Positions 9,572-18,244 of a stretch of DNA of 64,000 bases are shown here, piece after piece (within the stretch, counting starts at the first letter, position 1; each line of letters begins with the position of its first letter). The notes beneath the pieces were generated by a model, which was not told where the DNA came from, ran no database searches, and worked only from the letters and a program-made list of their open reading frames with translations. The position numbers and the translations under genes are program-made. Source of the DNA: Pedobacter frigidisoli (GTDB taxonomy: Bacteria; Bacteroidota; Bacteroidia; Sphingobacteriales; Sphingobacteriaceae); the NCBI RefSeq assembly GCF_004331675.1, contig NZ_SJSN01000001.1, forward strand, positions 248,001 through 312,000, in the 5' to 3' direction.

Positions 9572-12346
9572 ATGAAGAAACTTATATTATCCCTAGCATT
9601 CTCTTTATCTATTTTTAACCTTTTTGCCCAAAAAAATGGTAGTATAACAGGCATTTTGGTAGATAGCGCAAACCACAAAAGCACCCTAAATTATTCCACA
9701 GTTTCGGTTTATAAAGTTGGCGATAGTGTGTTATCAACCTACAGACTTTCTGACGATAAAGGTCTTTTCAAAATCAATAATCTACAAATTGGCGTCAATT
9801 ATCGATTAATCGTTACCGCTTGGCAATACGGAACTTACCGTAAAGAAGTTTCTGTAACAGCAGAAAAACCTGCCGTAGATCTCGGCACCATTTATCTTTC
9901 TACAAAATCTAATGACTTAAATGAAGTAGTAATCACGGGAGAAAGACCTCCCGTAATTGTCCGTAAGGATACGATTGAATTTAATGCGGAGTCTTTTAAA
10001 ACCTTACCATCTGCAGTGGTAGAAGATTTATTAAAGAAATTGCCTGGTGTACAAATCGCTGCCGATGGTTCTATTCAGGTTAACGGAAAAAATGTAAGCA
10101 AAATATTAGTCGATGGAAAGGAGTTTTTTGGCGGCGATCAACAAATTGCGACTAAAAATTTACCCGCGAATATTATAGATAAAATCCAGGTAGTTGATGA
10201 TAAACAAGCAAAAAGAAGAGATCCAGATATGTTAGCCTCAGAAATTCCGCAGGTTATCAACTTGAAACTTAAAAAGGCTATTAAAAAAGGAGCTTTTGGA
10301 AAATTGTACGCTGGCGGAGGAATCAAGAATCTCTATCAAGCTGGCGGAATAATGAGTTTTTTTAGAGATACCACTCAGGTAAGTATTCTGGCTTATGCAA
10401 ATAATATTAATCAACCGGGTTTTAACCCAAATGATGTGCAAAGAATCGGCGGTTTTAGCAGAAGCGGCGTTAATTCGATGATGATGAGTTCTGGAGGATA
10501 TTTTGAATTTAACGGAATAAATTTTGGCGGAAGTTATAGTGGTATTCAAACATCATCTGGTGGAGGATTTAATTTTAATACTTTAACAAAAAGGGGAATT
10601 AAAATCAACACACAATATTTCTTTGGAAAATCGGATAATTTATTGGAAAGATTAACCAACACCAACCAAACATTAGGCACGGATAGACAAATTACTAATG
10701 CCGATGAAAATACAAGTTCAATGGCGCTTAAACATAATATTGGCGCTAAATTAGATTGGCAGATAGATTCGTTAACCCAATTAACCATTGAGCCTGCCGT
10801 AGTTTTAAATTCCAATAATTCGATAAGCACTAGTTTTACATACAACACCAATGCTAGTGGCCAACTCATAAATACACTGCAAAACTTAAATGACCGCAAT
10901 GCATCAACCAATAAATATCAGTTAATTGCCGATTTAAGTAAGGATTTTAAGAAAGCTGGGCGAGCTTTTAACATCGGTTTTGATGTTTCGACAACTCCAA
11001 ATCCCAGTTTAAATTACAATCGAAGTAATAGTGTTTTATTTTTAACGCCATCAACATCAGAAATTGATCAGCTGAGGAATAATCAGATCGATAATTTTAG
11101 ATCCTATTTATATGCCAATTACACCGAGCCAATTAGCAAGAAGCTAAATTTCAAAGCCGACATAAATGGGAACATCATCAATAATGAGAATGCATTAAAT
11201 ACCTTTTTCCGAAATCCAAGCAATCAATTGTACGATATTTTAGTGCCAAGTTTATCGCAAAGTGTAAAGCAGGCTGGATTTAAAACGAATGCAAACCTTA
11301 GTCTTCGGTATAAAATAACTAAGGATTTATTTATTCAGCCTGGGTTAGTTTACAATTACATATCACTAAATAATCGTTTTAGTAATGGCGCTGATATCAA
11401 TCAGCAATATAATTTTGCTTGGCCAACCTTTCAATTAAAGTATAAGATCTTCTCCCTTACTTATTCCGCAAGATTTACTGAGCCAAACGTTAGCTACCTT
11501 CAACCTGTTGCAGATAATACAAATGCTTTTTACATTAGAAATGGAAACCCAAATCTAGTTCCAGCAAGAATGCAGAGCTTAAGCATAAACATGTACAAAT
11601 ACGATCCGAAAAGTTTAATCAATTATAATTTATATGGTTATGGAAATTTCACCAAAAATGGAATTATAAATAGGATTAACATTAAAGATGGTGTCCAAAC
11701 CGTTAATCCAATTAATGCAAGTGGTATTTTCAGTTTTAATGGTGGTGCAAATATTTCAAAGGATTTTAAAAAGGATAAAACAAACTTAAAACTTGGAGTA
11801 GGTTTTTGGGCAAACTTTAATCATTCGCCAGTAATTGTAAACAACATTAATAGCGATGCCAATGTATTTTATGTCGGCCCAAATGGAAGTGCTCGCTTAA
11901 ATTTAAATGATGTTGTGGAAATTAATCAATCTTATTCTATAAACTTAAATCGAAGTAGGTATGAGGATAGCTTCTATAGAAATTTGAGTTACAACACACA
12001 GCAAAGTTCCACTGAATTAATTGTACGCTATCCAAAGAAACTGGTTTTTGAAACCAATTATGCCTTGAGTGTTAATACGCAGCAACTTGATGGTTATAAC
12101 AACAATATTAAATTGTGGAATGCAGCGCTTACCTACTTATTCATGAAAAACGACAGATTGCAATTGAAACTTTCTGTAAATGATATTTTGCAGAGCAACG
12201 TAAAAAGAGCCATCGAGATTACCGGAAACAGTGTTGTAGATTCTCAAAGCAATAATTTAGGGAGGTATGGGATGTTAACGGTTACTTATAACATTCAAAA
12301 TTTCGGTCAGAAAGTTGGCGGCAGGCAAACGTTTTTTAGTTTTTAA
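9572..12346 (+). CDS. Large outer-membrane beta-barrel protein with carboxypeptidase-regulatory and plug-like domains
   Basis: 924 residues. Signal peptide (MKKLILSLAFSLSIFNLFAQ), a carboxypeptidase-regulatory-like domain (about 22-115, GSITGILVDSANHKS), a plug-like segment (about 125-215, with EDLLKKLPGVQIAADGSIQVNGK and KILVDGKEFFGG) and a long barrel typical of the OMP_b-brl_3 group, ending in Phe (FFSF). This group is common in Bacteroidota; some members take up peptides or polymers, most are uncharacterised, and TonB dependence is uncertain because no TonB box is obvious. There is no SusD partner nearby. The gene stands alone and is followed by a palindromic repeat (12358) rather than an ordinary terminator. 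The segment after the signal resembles the proteins at 33377 and 35929 only at family level. Confidence 0.85.
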   Translation: MKKLILSLAFSLSIFNLFAQKNGSITGILVDSANHKSTLNYSTVSVYKVGDSVLSTYRLSDDKGLFKINNLQIGVNYRLIVTAWQYGTYRKEVSVTAEKPAVDLGTIYLSTKSNDLNEVVITGERPPVIVRKDTIEFNAESFKTLPSAVVEDLLKKLPGVQIAADGSIQVNGKNVSKILVDGKEFFGGDQQIATKNLPANIIDKIQVVDDKQAKRRDPDMLASEIPQVINLKLKKAIKKGAFGKLYAGGGIKNLYQAGGIMSFFRDTTQVSILAYANNINQPGFNPNDVQRIGGFSRSGVNSMMMSSGGYFEFNGINFGGSYSGIQTSSGGGFNFNTLTKRGIKINTQYFFGKSDNLLERLTNTNQTLGTDRQITNADENTSSMALKHNIGAKLDWQIDSLTQLTIEPAVVLNSNNSISTSFTYNTNASGQLINTLQNLNDRNASTNKYQLIADLSKDFKKAGRAFNIGFDVSTTPNPSLNYNRSNSVLFLTPSTSEIDQLRNNQIDNFRSYLYANYTEPISKKLNFKADINGNIINNENALNTFFRNPSNQLYDILVPSLSQSVKQAGFKTNANLSLRYKITKDLFIQPGLVYNYISLNNRFSNGADINQQYNFAWPTFQLKYKIFSLTYSARFTEPNVSYLQPVADNTNAFYIRNGNPNLVPARMQSLSINMYKYDPKSLINYNLYGYGNFTKNGIINRINIKDGVQTVNPINASGIFSFNGGANISKDFKKDKTNLKLGVGFWANFNHSPVIVNNINSDANVFYVGPNGSARLNLNDVVEINQSYSINLNRSRYEDSFYRNLSYNTQQSSTELIVRYPKKLVFETNYALSVNTQQLDGYNNNIKLWNAALTYLFMKNDRLQLKLSVNDILQSNVKRAIEITGNSVVDSQSNNLGRYGMLTVTYNIQNFGQKVGGRQTFFSF

Positions 12347-12357
12347 CTTAGTCAGAT

Positions 12358-12418
12358 CGTCATTGCGAGGCACGAAGGAATCTCATTTATCTAAATTACT
12401 TCGTACCTCGCAATGACG
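12358..12418. repeat. Palindromic intergenic element, copy 2 of 4
   Basis: Arms CGTCATTGCGAGGCACGAAG and TTCGTACCTCGCAATGACG enclose a short AT-rich middle. This is the shortest copy (61 bp). It fills the space between the convergent barrel gene and methyltransferase gene, where it could also act as a bidirectional terminator. Confidence 0.8.
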
Positions 12419-12421
12419 AAT

Positions 12422-13105
12422 TTATGCTAAAGTCAGCTTTACCAAATACTGATCTTCGCCATCATCGAAAATCATTTCACAATCCCAGCCAGTTTCTTTA
12501 GCGATAGATTTGATCGTTTCTTCATCAACGTAAATCCAATCAAACCAATCTCCCTTTTCTCCTTTGTATTCATATTGATAAGAAACTTCTCCGTAATATT
12601 TATCCTTAGGGTTAGGGATATCATCATATAAATAAGAAATATCTGATGAATCGAAAAGCACTTGTCCGCCAGGATTTAATAAGTCTTTTAGTTTGATTAG
12701 GGAATTTTTAAAACCCGCTAAAGTTCCTGCTAAACCGATACCATTCATTAACATTAAAATGGTATCGAATTTCTCTTGGTAAGTAAAGACATCTTGCATG
12801 AGTACCTTTTTAACGCCACGATCTTTCATAATTTCTACCGCAACCTCAGATATATCTATCGCCGTCACATCAATATTAAAAGCTTGCAAAAGTAAAGCAT
12901 GACTCCCAACACCTGCGCCAATATCCAAAACTTTTCCATTGCACATTTTTAAAGCCTGTAGCTCCAAAACTGGCATATCTTCATCATCCCGGAAAAAAAA
13001 TTCTAGTGGCATTTCTTCGGGTTCGCCATAAGAATTATTTAGCCAAAGTATATCAGCCTCGCCAGTTTTATAAATATCGTTAAGCGCCTTACCAAAAACA
13101 TCCAT
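12422..13105 (-). CDS. Class I SAM-dependent methyltransferase
   Basis: 227 residues, cytosolic. The Rossmann-type SAM-binding motif I is VLDIGAGVGSHALLL (about 75-89), motif II lies in VTAIDISEVAVEIM with the acidic residue that binds the ribose, and FDTILMLMNGIGLAG is motif IV; later comes GQVLFDSSDISYLYDD. The substrate is unknown. The stop codon lies four bases from the palindromic repeat. A perfect TATCTTTG box ends four bases before the ATG, so the mRNA is probably leaderless. Confidence 0.85.
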   Translation of the reverse strand: MDVFGKALNDIYKTGEADILWLNNSYGEPEEMPLEFFFRDDEDMPVLELQALKMCNGKVLDIGAGVGSHALLLQAFNIDVTAIDISEVAVEIMKDRGVKKVLMQDVFTYQEKFDTILMLMNGIGLAGTLAGFKNSLIKLKDLLNPGGQVLFDSSDISYLYDDIPNPKDKYYGEVSYQYEYKGEKGDWFDWIYVDEETIKSIAKETGWDCEMIFDDGEDQYLVKLTLA

Positions 13106-13109
13106 GCGG

Positions 13110-13117
13110 CAAAGATA
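13110..13117 (-). promoter_or_regulatory. -7 box directly before the methyltransferase ATG (leaderless)
   Basis: TATCTTTG on the minus strand matches TAnnTTTG exactly; the A of the ATG at 13105 is the fifth base after it. In Bacteroidota transcription starts a few bases after this box, so the transcript would begin at or next to the start codon. Confidence 0.5.
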
Positions 13118-13121
13118 ATTA

Positions 13122-13193
13122 GAAAGCTGAAAGGAAAAAGCTAAAAGACTAAAGCTGAAAGACCAAAGCGCAAAGCAAAAAGACTAAAGTCTA
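13122..13193. repeat. Short oligomer repeat of the AAAGCTGAAAGACTAAAG type
   Basis: About 70 bases built from degenerate copies of AAAGCTNAAAG, AGACTAAAG and similar 7-9-mers, between the methyltransferase start and the metallo-hydrolase stop. A related stretch lies at 20030-20089. Confidence 0.6.
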
Positions 13194-13206
13194 ACAACTT
13201 AAACAA

Positions 13207-14649
13207 CTAGCTTATCACAGTTTGCGCTCCCTCTCCTTCGGAGAGGGCTGGGGTGAGGCTAAAATCCTGATGATATTCTGGAATGGCCACATTCTTAAAA
13301 CCATGATCTTTTAATCGCGTAGCAAAATGTTGTTGCACTTCATATTCTCCATGAACCAAAAACAACTGCTTCACTTTTGCTGGATCCTGACAAGATAAAA
13401 ACTGCAATAAATCTTCGTAATCGCCGTGAGCACTCATCGATTTTATTGATCGTACTTCGGCCTTTACTTCATACTCATCACGAAAAATTTCTACCACTTT
13501 TTTTCCTGCAATTAACTGACCTCCAAGAGATCTTGGTTCGCAATAACCCACCATTAATATCGTATTTTTTTGATCACCAATATTATTTTTGATGTGATGT
13601 TTCACTCTACCAGCATCAGCCATTCCTGATGCAGAAATGATAACGCATGGTTTTGGATCTTGATTTAAGGCTTTTGATTCGTCTACACTTTCGATAAACC
13701 GTAAGCCTTTAAAACCAAAAATATCATGGTCAGATTTTAAAACCTGCTTAACCCCATTATTGTAAACCTCTGGATGATTTTTTAAAATCTCAGTAGCTTT
13801 CGAGGATAGAGGACTGTCAACATAATACGGAATATTTGGTAATTTACCCTTAAGTTCTAAGCCGTTTAAAGCGAATAGTAATTCTTGGGTTCTGCCAACT
13901 GCGAAAGCTGGAATAATCACTTTTCCTTTTTTAACGTTACATGTATTGTTAATGATTTCCAGCAGCATATCCTCAATTGGATCGAGATCTTTATGCAATG
14001 AATCTCCATAAGTCGATTCCATTAAGATATAATCTGCCTGATCAAAAGTTTGCGGGCTTTTTAAAAGTAAATCACCATAACGACCAACATCTCCAGAAAA
14101 AGTAATTCGGGTAGGTTTACCATCTTCAGTAATGGTTAAATGAACCGCTGCACTACCTAGAATATGACCAGCATCGGTAAATTTTAAACGAATGTTTTCT
14201 TCAATCTCAAAATCCTCCTCATACTCCACAATCTTCACTAAACTCAATGTTTTGGTTACATCTTCATCAGTGTAAAGCGATTCTTCCATTTCCTCACCCT
14301 CACGTAAATGTCGATTAGAATACTCAGCATCCTGCATTTGTATTTTGGCAGAATCCATCATCAAAATTCGAGCTAAATCCATGGTAGCAGATGTACAGAA
14401 GATTTTTCCGTTAAATCCATCTGCAACCAATTTTGGCAACAGCCCACAATGATCGATGTGGGCGTGAGATAAAACTAGATAAGTAACTTTTTTGGCATCG
14501 AAACCAAAATAATCGTTGAGCTTATCTGTAACGTGGCCCATCCCTTGGAATAAGCCACAATCTAATAATATTTGGGTGTTATTTTTTAATGTAATGAGGT
14601 GTTTACTTCCCGTAACTGTACGAGCTGCACCATGAAAAGCAATCTTCAT
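13207..14649 (-). CDS. Beta-CASP metallo-beta-lactamase-fold hydrolase (RNA-processing nuclease type)
   Basis: 480 residues. The N-terminal metallo-beta-lactamase fold has the zinc motif HAHIDHCG (62-69), a later His in DAGHILGSAA and an Asp in FSGDVGRYGD. The beta-CASP part includes VIIPAFAVGRTQELL, PCVIISASGMADAGRVKHH and SAHGDYEDLL. This matches the CPSF73/YSH1-like exonuclease group that processes RNA, probably in the cytosol. The last 15-20 residues read SLTPALSEGEGAQ, the translation of a palindromic repeat (13226-13258) that has replaced the natural C-terminus; the catalytic part is intact. The gene follows the ytxH-like gene on the same strand, but a terminator lies between them. Confidence 0.85.
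   Translation of the reverse strand: MKIAFHGAARTVTGSKHLITLKNNTQILLDCGLFQGMGHVTDKLNDYFGFDAKKVTYLVLSHAHIDHCGLLPKLVADGFNGKIFCTSATMDLARILMMDSAKIQMQDAEYSNRHLREGEEMEESLYTDEDVTKTLSLVKIVEYEEDFEIEENIRLKFTDAGHILGSAAVHLTITEDGKPTRITFSGDVGRYGDLLLKSPQTFDQADYILMESTYGDSLHKDLDPIEDMLLEIINNTCNVKKGKVIIPAFAVGRTQELLFALNGLELKGKLPNIPYYVDSPLSSKATEILKNHPEVYNNGVKQVLKSDHDIFGFKGLRFIESVDESKALNQDPKPCVIISASGMADAGRVKHHIKNNIGDQKNTILMVGYCEPRSLGGQLIAGKKVVEIFRDEYEVKAEVRSIKSMSAHGDYEDLLQFLSCQDPAKVKQLFLVHGEYEVQQHFATRLKDHGFKNVAIPEYHQDFSLTPALSEGEGAQTVIS
13226..13258. repeat. GC-rich palindromic repeat inside the 3' end of the metallo-hydrolase gene
   Basis: CCCTCTCC-TTC-GGAGAGGG is a perfect inverted repeat followed by CTGGGGTGAGG. 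It is markedly more GC-rich than its surroundings and is translated as SLTPALSEGEG in the host frame. This sequence pattern is often seen as a dispersed repeat in bacterial genomes. Confidence 0.65.
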
Positions 14650-14673
14650 TTAGATTTGGTTAGTTATATATAA

Positions 14674-14700
14674 TAAAAATGCCGGATATTTCCGGCATTT
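14674..14700 (-). terminator. Terminator of the YtxH-like gene
   Basis: On the minus strand the stem AAATGCCGGA / TCCGGCATTT is followed by a T-run, just past the 14709 stop. It separates the YtxH-like gene from the metallo-hydrolase downstream. Confidence 0.75.
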
Positions 14701-14708
14701 CCAATTCT

Positions 14709-14957
14709 TTAAGCGTTTACTTCGGCTATTTTTTCTTTAACCCTATCAGCTACAGTTGTAGCTTTATCAGCTAAACCAGCAGCTTTATCCGCCAAACCAG
14801 CTAATTTATCCTTTGAGGCGTCGAGTAGATCAGCAAAGAAATCCGACACTTTACCTTTTAAATCGCTACTAGAATCTGAAGATAATGCTAATGCGATTGT
14901 TGCGCCTAATGCTGCTCCAGCTAAAACGCCTACTATAATTTTTGTTTCCTTTGTCAT
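14709..14957 (-). CDS. YtxH-like small membrane protein
   Basis: 82 residues. An N-terminal membrane helix of the YtxH type (IIVGVLAGAALGATIALAL, about 7-25) is followed by an amphipathic, Ala/Lys/Asp-rich region predicted to be helical, with repeats such as LAGLADKAAGLADKATTVADRV. YtxH-domain proteins are small stress-associated proteins of unknown mechanism, with the helical tail in the cytosol. It is monocistronic, with a terminator at 14674. Confidence 0.75.
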   Translation of the reverse strand: MTKETKIIVGVLAGAALGATIALALSSDSSSDLKGKVSDFFADLLDASKDKLAGLADKAAGLADKATTVADRVKEKIAEVNA

Positions 14958-15299
14958 GATCTTAAATTCTTTAGTTAATAAACATATTTATCTAACAGGT
15001 GTTTTATTTTTTTTACATTACAAAAACCACTCCACAATAAAACGTATATTTTTTATCGAGTTAGACACTACAATTTATTTTACAAAACCGAACGAAGAAG
15101 TTTTAATGAGTGGGCTATATCAACTATTGCATGATAAAGATCTTAGCATTTGCCAAATCAGAAATAATGCATGGAATACAACTGGGCTTTTAAGCTTGCC
15201 TTCTCGATCCTGATGATCTTCATTCCAATGCTAAATCTACTTATCGGGGAAAAGATTTGAGTAATTTGCACCAAGCTGCGGGGCAGTAATTACACATAA
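14958..15299. other. Gene-free stretch of about 340 bases
   Basis: AT-rich DNA upstream of the YtxH-like gene and downstream of the repeat-rich exported protein. An 85-codon plus-strand frame crosses it, with the phrase KPNEEVLMSGLYQLLHDKD, but it has no recognisable family, signal or partner. It could be a gene remnant or chance; I see no firm feature here. Confidence 0.4.
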
Positions 15300-15328
15300 A
15301 AAAAAGTCCCGATTTTCATCGGGACTTT
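15300..15328 (-). terminator. Terminator of the repeat-rich exported protein gene
   Basis: AAAGTCCCGA / TCGGGACTTT with a TTTCA-type loop, flanked by a run of A on the plus strand (a T-run on the minus transcript). Nearly the same hairpin recurs at 61082 and 62716. Confidence 0.8.
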
Positions 15329-15332
15329 CAAT

Positions 15333-17174
15333 CTATCCTCTACCACCTCTCGATGGTCTTCCTCCACCTTCAGAGCCACCTCTTTGTTGTTGCTGTTGTT
15401 GTTGTGGCGCTTCAACTCTTCGTTGTTCTGTACGTTGTTGCTGCTGTTGCGACCTTTGTTGTTGAGCTTGTGCATCACGCTGTGCCCTTTGTTGGTCGGC
15501 TTGAGCAGAACGTTGTTGTTGCTGCTGTTGCGCTTGTTGGGCACGTTGCTGATCGGCTTGCTGGCTGCGCTGTTGCTGTGCTTGTGCATCACGTTGCGCT
15601 CTTTGTTGCTCTACTTGGGCAGAACGTTGCTGTTGCTGCTGTTGCGCTTGTTGGGCACGTTGCTGATCGGCTTGCTGGCTGCGTTGTTGCTGAACTTGCG
15701 CATCACGTTGTGCTCTTTGTTGCTCTACTTGGGCAGAACGTTGTTGCTGCTGCTGTTGCGCTTGTTGTCCACGTTGCTGATCAGCTTGCTGACTGCGTTG
15801 TTGCTGAGCTTGCGCATCACGTTGAATACGTTGTTGCTCTACTTGGGCAGAACGTTGTTGTTGATTAGCTTGAACATCACGTTGAATACGTTGTTGATCT
15901 TGGCTCATGCGATCTTGCTGACCACGACCAGTACGTTGTTGCTGCATTTGTTGAGCACGTTGTTGATCCTGACTTCTATCAACATTAGTCTGTCCATTTT
16001 TTTGATCTACGCTGTTTGCATTTCCACGTTCAACTCTTCCACCAGCACTTCTATTGTAAACATCACCTCTAGTATTAGGCTGATTATTATTGTTATTATT
16101 ATCTCTTCCTACACCAGATTCATTCCCTCTGTTTGGCTGAGAACTACGATTATCATTTCTTTGACCAAACCTATTATCATTGCTGTTTCCATTAGGGCGA
16201 TTGGCATTATTATTATCTCTGCCAACACCTGCATCGCCACCTCTATTTGGCTGAGCTCCGCGGCTGTCGTTTCTTTGGCCAAATCTATTATCGTTACTGT
16301 TTCCACTCGGGCGATTTGCATTGTTATTATCTCTTCCTCCTCTATTGAAACCAGCATTACCCTGCTCAAATTTTCTTGGTGCAGCATTGCGATTATCTAC
16401 AGCATTACGCTCTGGTCTTGGTCTGTAAATCGAAACCTCTCTGCCGCCAATTCTACTTGCGCCAGGTCTGCTGCTTTGATTGTACCTGTAAACAGTAACA
16501 TCACGATTGGTTGCACGGCGAATATCCTCCGCTCTTGGTCCACCATAATAATTCCTTCTGTTATACACATAAGTATTGTTTATAATGGTGGTGTTACGGA
16601 TGTAAACATTGTTGCGCCCATAATCATATCTAGGGAAAGCATTAATGTAAATACTGGCTTGTGGAATAAAGTTCCAGCAAAATTCTGGCACCACATAACG
16701 ACGACCAAAACTTAAATTAATGTTTATGCTTGGTGCCATTGGTGCCCAACCATATTGGCCATCGCCGCTTCTCCAGTCTACCCAAGCTGGTCCCCAATTG
16801 GTATCTGGCATCCAAATCCATTGGCGATAACTATTAATTACCCATCTACCGTAGTGGAAAGGTGCCCAGCCCCAATCATAATTCGAAACCCAAGTATTTC
16901 CATACTCCGTCATTGCCCAGCGGCCATTGGTATAATACGGGCGGAATTCATTTTGATCTACATCCGGACGCCAAACATAACCATACTGTGGATCCTGAAT
17001 CCAGGTTCCATAAGGGGAAAGTTCGTCGTAAAAGGTTTGCATAGATACATTACCAGTGCTGTAACCATCATCCTGGTAATTATCTTGGTAGTCTTGTGCC
17101 CTGACTAAGGTTGTGGTTCCGGCAAGGAGCGAAAAAAGCCCCAGCACAATTGCCGCAGATTTCAGTGTTTTCAT
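15333..17174 (-). CDS. DUF6600-type exported protein with long Q/R/N-rich tandem repeats
   Basis: 613 residues. Signal peptide (cut near VRAQ, residue 27). Residues about 38-190 are a compact Trp/Tyr/Pro-rich domain (DELSPYGTWIQDPQYGYVWRP, WAPFHYGRWVI, WIWMPDTNWGPAWVDWR), the pattern I associate with DUF6600. Then follow an Asn/Arg-rich repeat (about 280-360, unit about NRPSGNSNDNRFGQRND) and a Gln-rich coiled segment (about 420-590) with a 38-residue unit beginning RSAQVEQQRAQRDAQ, ending in a Gly/Arg tail. The repeats should be extended or coiled, possibly binding polymers or nucleic acid. The function is unknown. It is divergent from the RsmI-like gene at 17454. Repeat copy number probably varies between strains. 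Confidence 0.75.
   Translation of the reverse strand: MKTLKSAAIVLGLFSLLAGTTTLVRAQDYQDNYQDDGYSTGNVSMQTFYDELSPYGTWIQDPQYGYVWRPDVDQNEFRPYYTNGRWAMTEYGNTWVSNYDWGWAPFHYGRWVINSYRQWIWMPDTNWGPAWVDWRSGDGQYGWAPMAPSININLSFGRRYVVPEFCWNFIPQASIYINAFPRYDYGRNNVYIRNTTIINNTYVYNRRNYYGGPRAEDIRRATNRDVTVYRYNQSSRPGASRIGGREVSIYRPRPERNAVDNRNAAPRKFEQGNAGFNRGGRDNNNANRPSGNSNDNRFGQRNDSRGAQPNRGGDAGVGRDNNNANRPNGNSNDNRFGQRNDNRSSQPNRGNESGVGRDNNNNNNQPNTRGDVYNRSAGGRVERGNANSVDQKNGQTNVDRSQDQQRAQQMQQQRTGRGQQDRMSQDQQRIQRDVQANQQQRSAQVEQQRIQRDAQAQQQRSQQADQQRGQQAQQQQQQRSAQVEQQRAQRDAQVQQQRSQQADQQRAQQAQQQQQQRSAQVEQQRAQRDAQAQQQRSQQADQQRAQQAQQQQQQRSAQADQQRAQRDAQAQQQRSQQQQQRTEQRRVEAPQQQQQQQRGGSEGGGRPSRGGRG
15505..15960. repeat. 114-bp tandem repeat coding a Gln-rich unit
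   Basis: The landmark GCAGAACG occurs at 15505, 15619, 15733 and 15847, exactly 114 bases (38 codons) apart. Units differ by a few substitutions (Ala/Val, Glu/Asp). Related shorter motifs continue to about 15960. Confidence 0.85.
16085..16345. repeat. Second 114-bp tandem repeat, Asn-rich, in the same gene
   Basis: The landmark GGGCGATT occurs at 16195 and 16309, again 114 bases apart, within a repeated unit coding NRPxGNSNDNRFGQRND. A third, degenerate unit lies near 16085-16160. Confidence 0.75.
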
Positions 17175-17441
17175 TTGTGTGTTTATTTTTAATAACCTAA
17201 TGTGTGTGTATCAATTAGAGAACCAAAAATCTACATGGTTTAATATGCATGCATAGTTTTTTAGTTTTCCTCCAAATATTGCCTTTCAAGGCATATTTAA
17301 CTATTATTTAACGTTTTACGCTGACATTAATTGTGCAGAAAATAAGTCAATTAGAAATAATATTTGCTACACCACTGTTTACAAAAGAGATTATATTGTT
17401 ACAGCACGAAATTTTAAAACTTAAATTCTATTTATTGTAAG

Positions 17442-17449
17442 TATTTTTG
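17442..17449 (+). promoter_or_regulatory. -7 box directly before the RsmI-like gene ATG (leaderless)
   Basis: TATTTTTG matches TAnnTTTG exactly; the A of the ATG (17454) is the fifth base after it. No TTTG -33 box is evident. The remaining divergent region 17175-17441 shows no other feature. Confidence 0.45.
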
Positions 17450-17453
17450 TGGC

Positions 17454-18155
17454 ATGCAGAACGGCACCTTATACCTTATTCCTGTACCTCTTGCTGAAGA
17501 GGTTGCACACAAAACTTTTACGCCATATTTGGTAGATACCATTAATCAAATTGATACTTATATAGTAGAAAATAGCAAAACAGCTCGCCGCTTTTTAAAA
17601 GAGGCAGGTTTAAAAACGCCTCAAAAAGATTTAATTGTTCACGACTATGGCAAGCACAACCGTACCGATTTAGGTCAGTTTTTTGTTGAGCTTAAAGCCG
17701 GCAAAAATGTTGGCTTAATGAGCGAAGCTGGTTGCCCCGGCATTGCAGATCCAGGTGCGGATATTGTTGCCGAAGCACATAAACGCGGCATTAAGGTGGT
17801 GCCTTTAGTTGGCCCGAGTTCAATTTTATTGGCTTTAATGGCTTCTGGCTTTAACGGACAAAGTTTTGCATTTTGGGGATACCTGCCAATAGATAAAGAA
17901 CAACGCACTAAACGCATTAAAGATTTGGATTTATCTGCAAGTCGGTACAAGCAAACACAAATATTTATCGAAACTCCTTTCCGCAATAACCAAATGTTAG
18001 AAGAGGTTTTAAAAAGCTGTAAGCCAAATACCCAGCTTTGTATCGCTTGCAATTTAACTGGTGAAGATGAGTTTATTAAAACCCAAAGCATTTACAACTG
18101 GCGCAAAGAAGAAATCGATCTTCATAAAAAGCCAGCTATATTTTTATTGTATTAG
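17454..18155 (+). CDS. Tetrapyrrole-methylase-family SAM methyltransferase (RsmI-like)
   Basis: 233 residues. The N-terminus GTLYLIPVPLAEE and the motifs LMSEAGCPGIADPGADIV (about 82-99), VVPLVGPSSILLALMASGF and FIETPFRNNQMLEEVL are those of the RsmI family, which 2'-O-methylates C1402 of 16S rRNA. It is shorter than the usual 280 or so residues, lacks the classical NLxD start region and ends soon after NLTGEDEFI, so it may be the short paralogue found in many Bacteroidota rather than RsmI itself. Cytosolic. It is monocistronic with a clear terminator. Its target RNA is not certain. Confidence 0.8.
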   Translation: MQNGTLYLIPVPLAEEVAHKTFTPYLVDTINQIDTYIVENSKTARRFLKEAGLKTPQKDLIVHDYGKHNRTDLGQFFVELKAGKNVGLMSEAGCPGIADPGADIVAEAHKRGIKVVPLVGPSSILLALMASGFNGQSFAFWGYLPIDKEQRTKRIKDLDLSASRYKQTQIFIETPFRNNQMLEEVLKSCKPNTQLCIACNLTGEDEFIKTQSIYNWRKEEIDLHKKPAIFLLY

Positions 18156-18161
18156 TTACTC

Positions 18162-18193
18162 AATGGTCTGTGTTCTCACAGACCATTTCTTTT
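18162..18193 (+). terminator. Terminator of the RsmI-like gene
   Basis: The perfect stem AATGGTCTGTG / CACAGACCATT with a four-base loop and a T-rich tail lies seven bases past the stop codon. Confidence 0.85.
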
Positions 18194-18244
18194 ACACGCG
18201 GTATGTTTGGTGATTAAGAATTATCAGAAAACGAATGTTTGAAG

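Noticed and set aside
14956-15213. 85-codon plus-strand frame in the gap before the YtxH-like gene
   Set aside because: No family, no signal, poor start context. It is not a shadow of a gene, so a remnant is possible, but I cannot support it.
15505-15960. Possible CRISPR array because of regular spacing
   Set aside because: Units are directly adjacent 114-bp tandem repeats in a coding frame, without unique spacers or cas genes.
15353-16715. Long Leu/Val-rich plus-strand frames opposite the Gln-rich protein
   Set aside because: They are the complement of Gln codons (TTG, CTG), hence Leu/Val runs; the minus-strand protein has a signal peptide and a recognisable domain.
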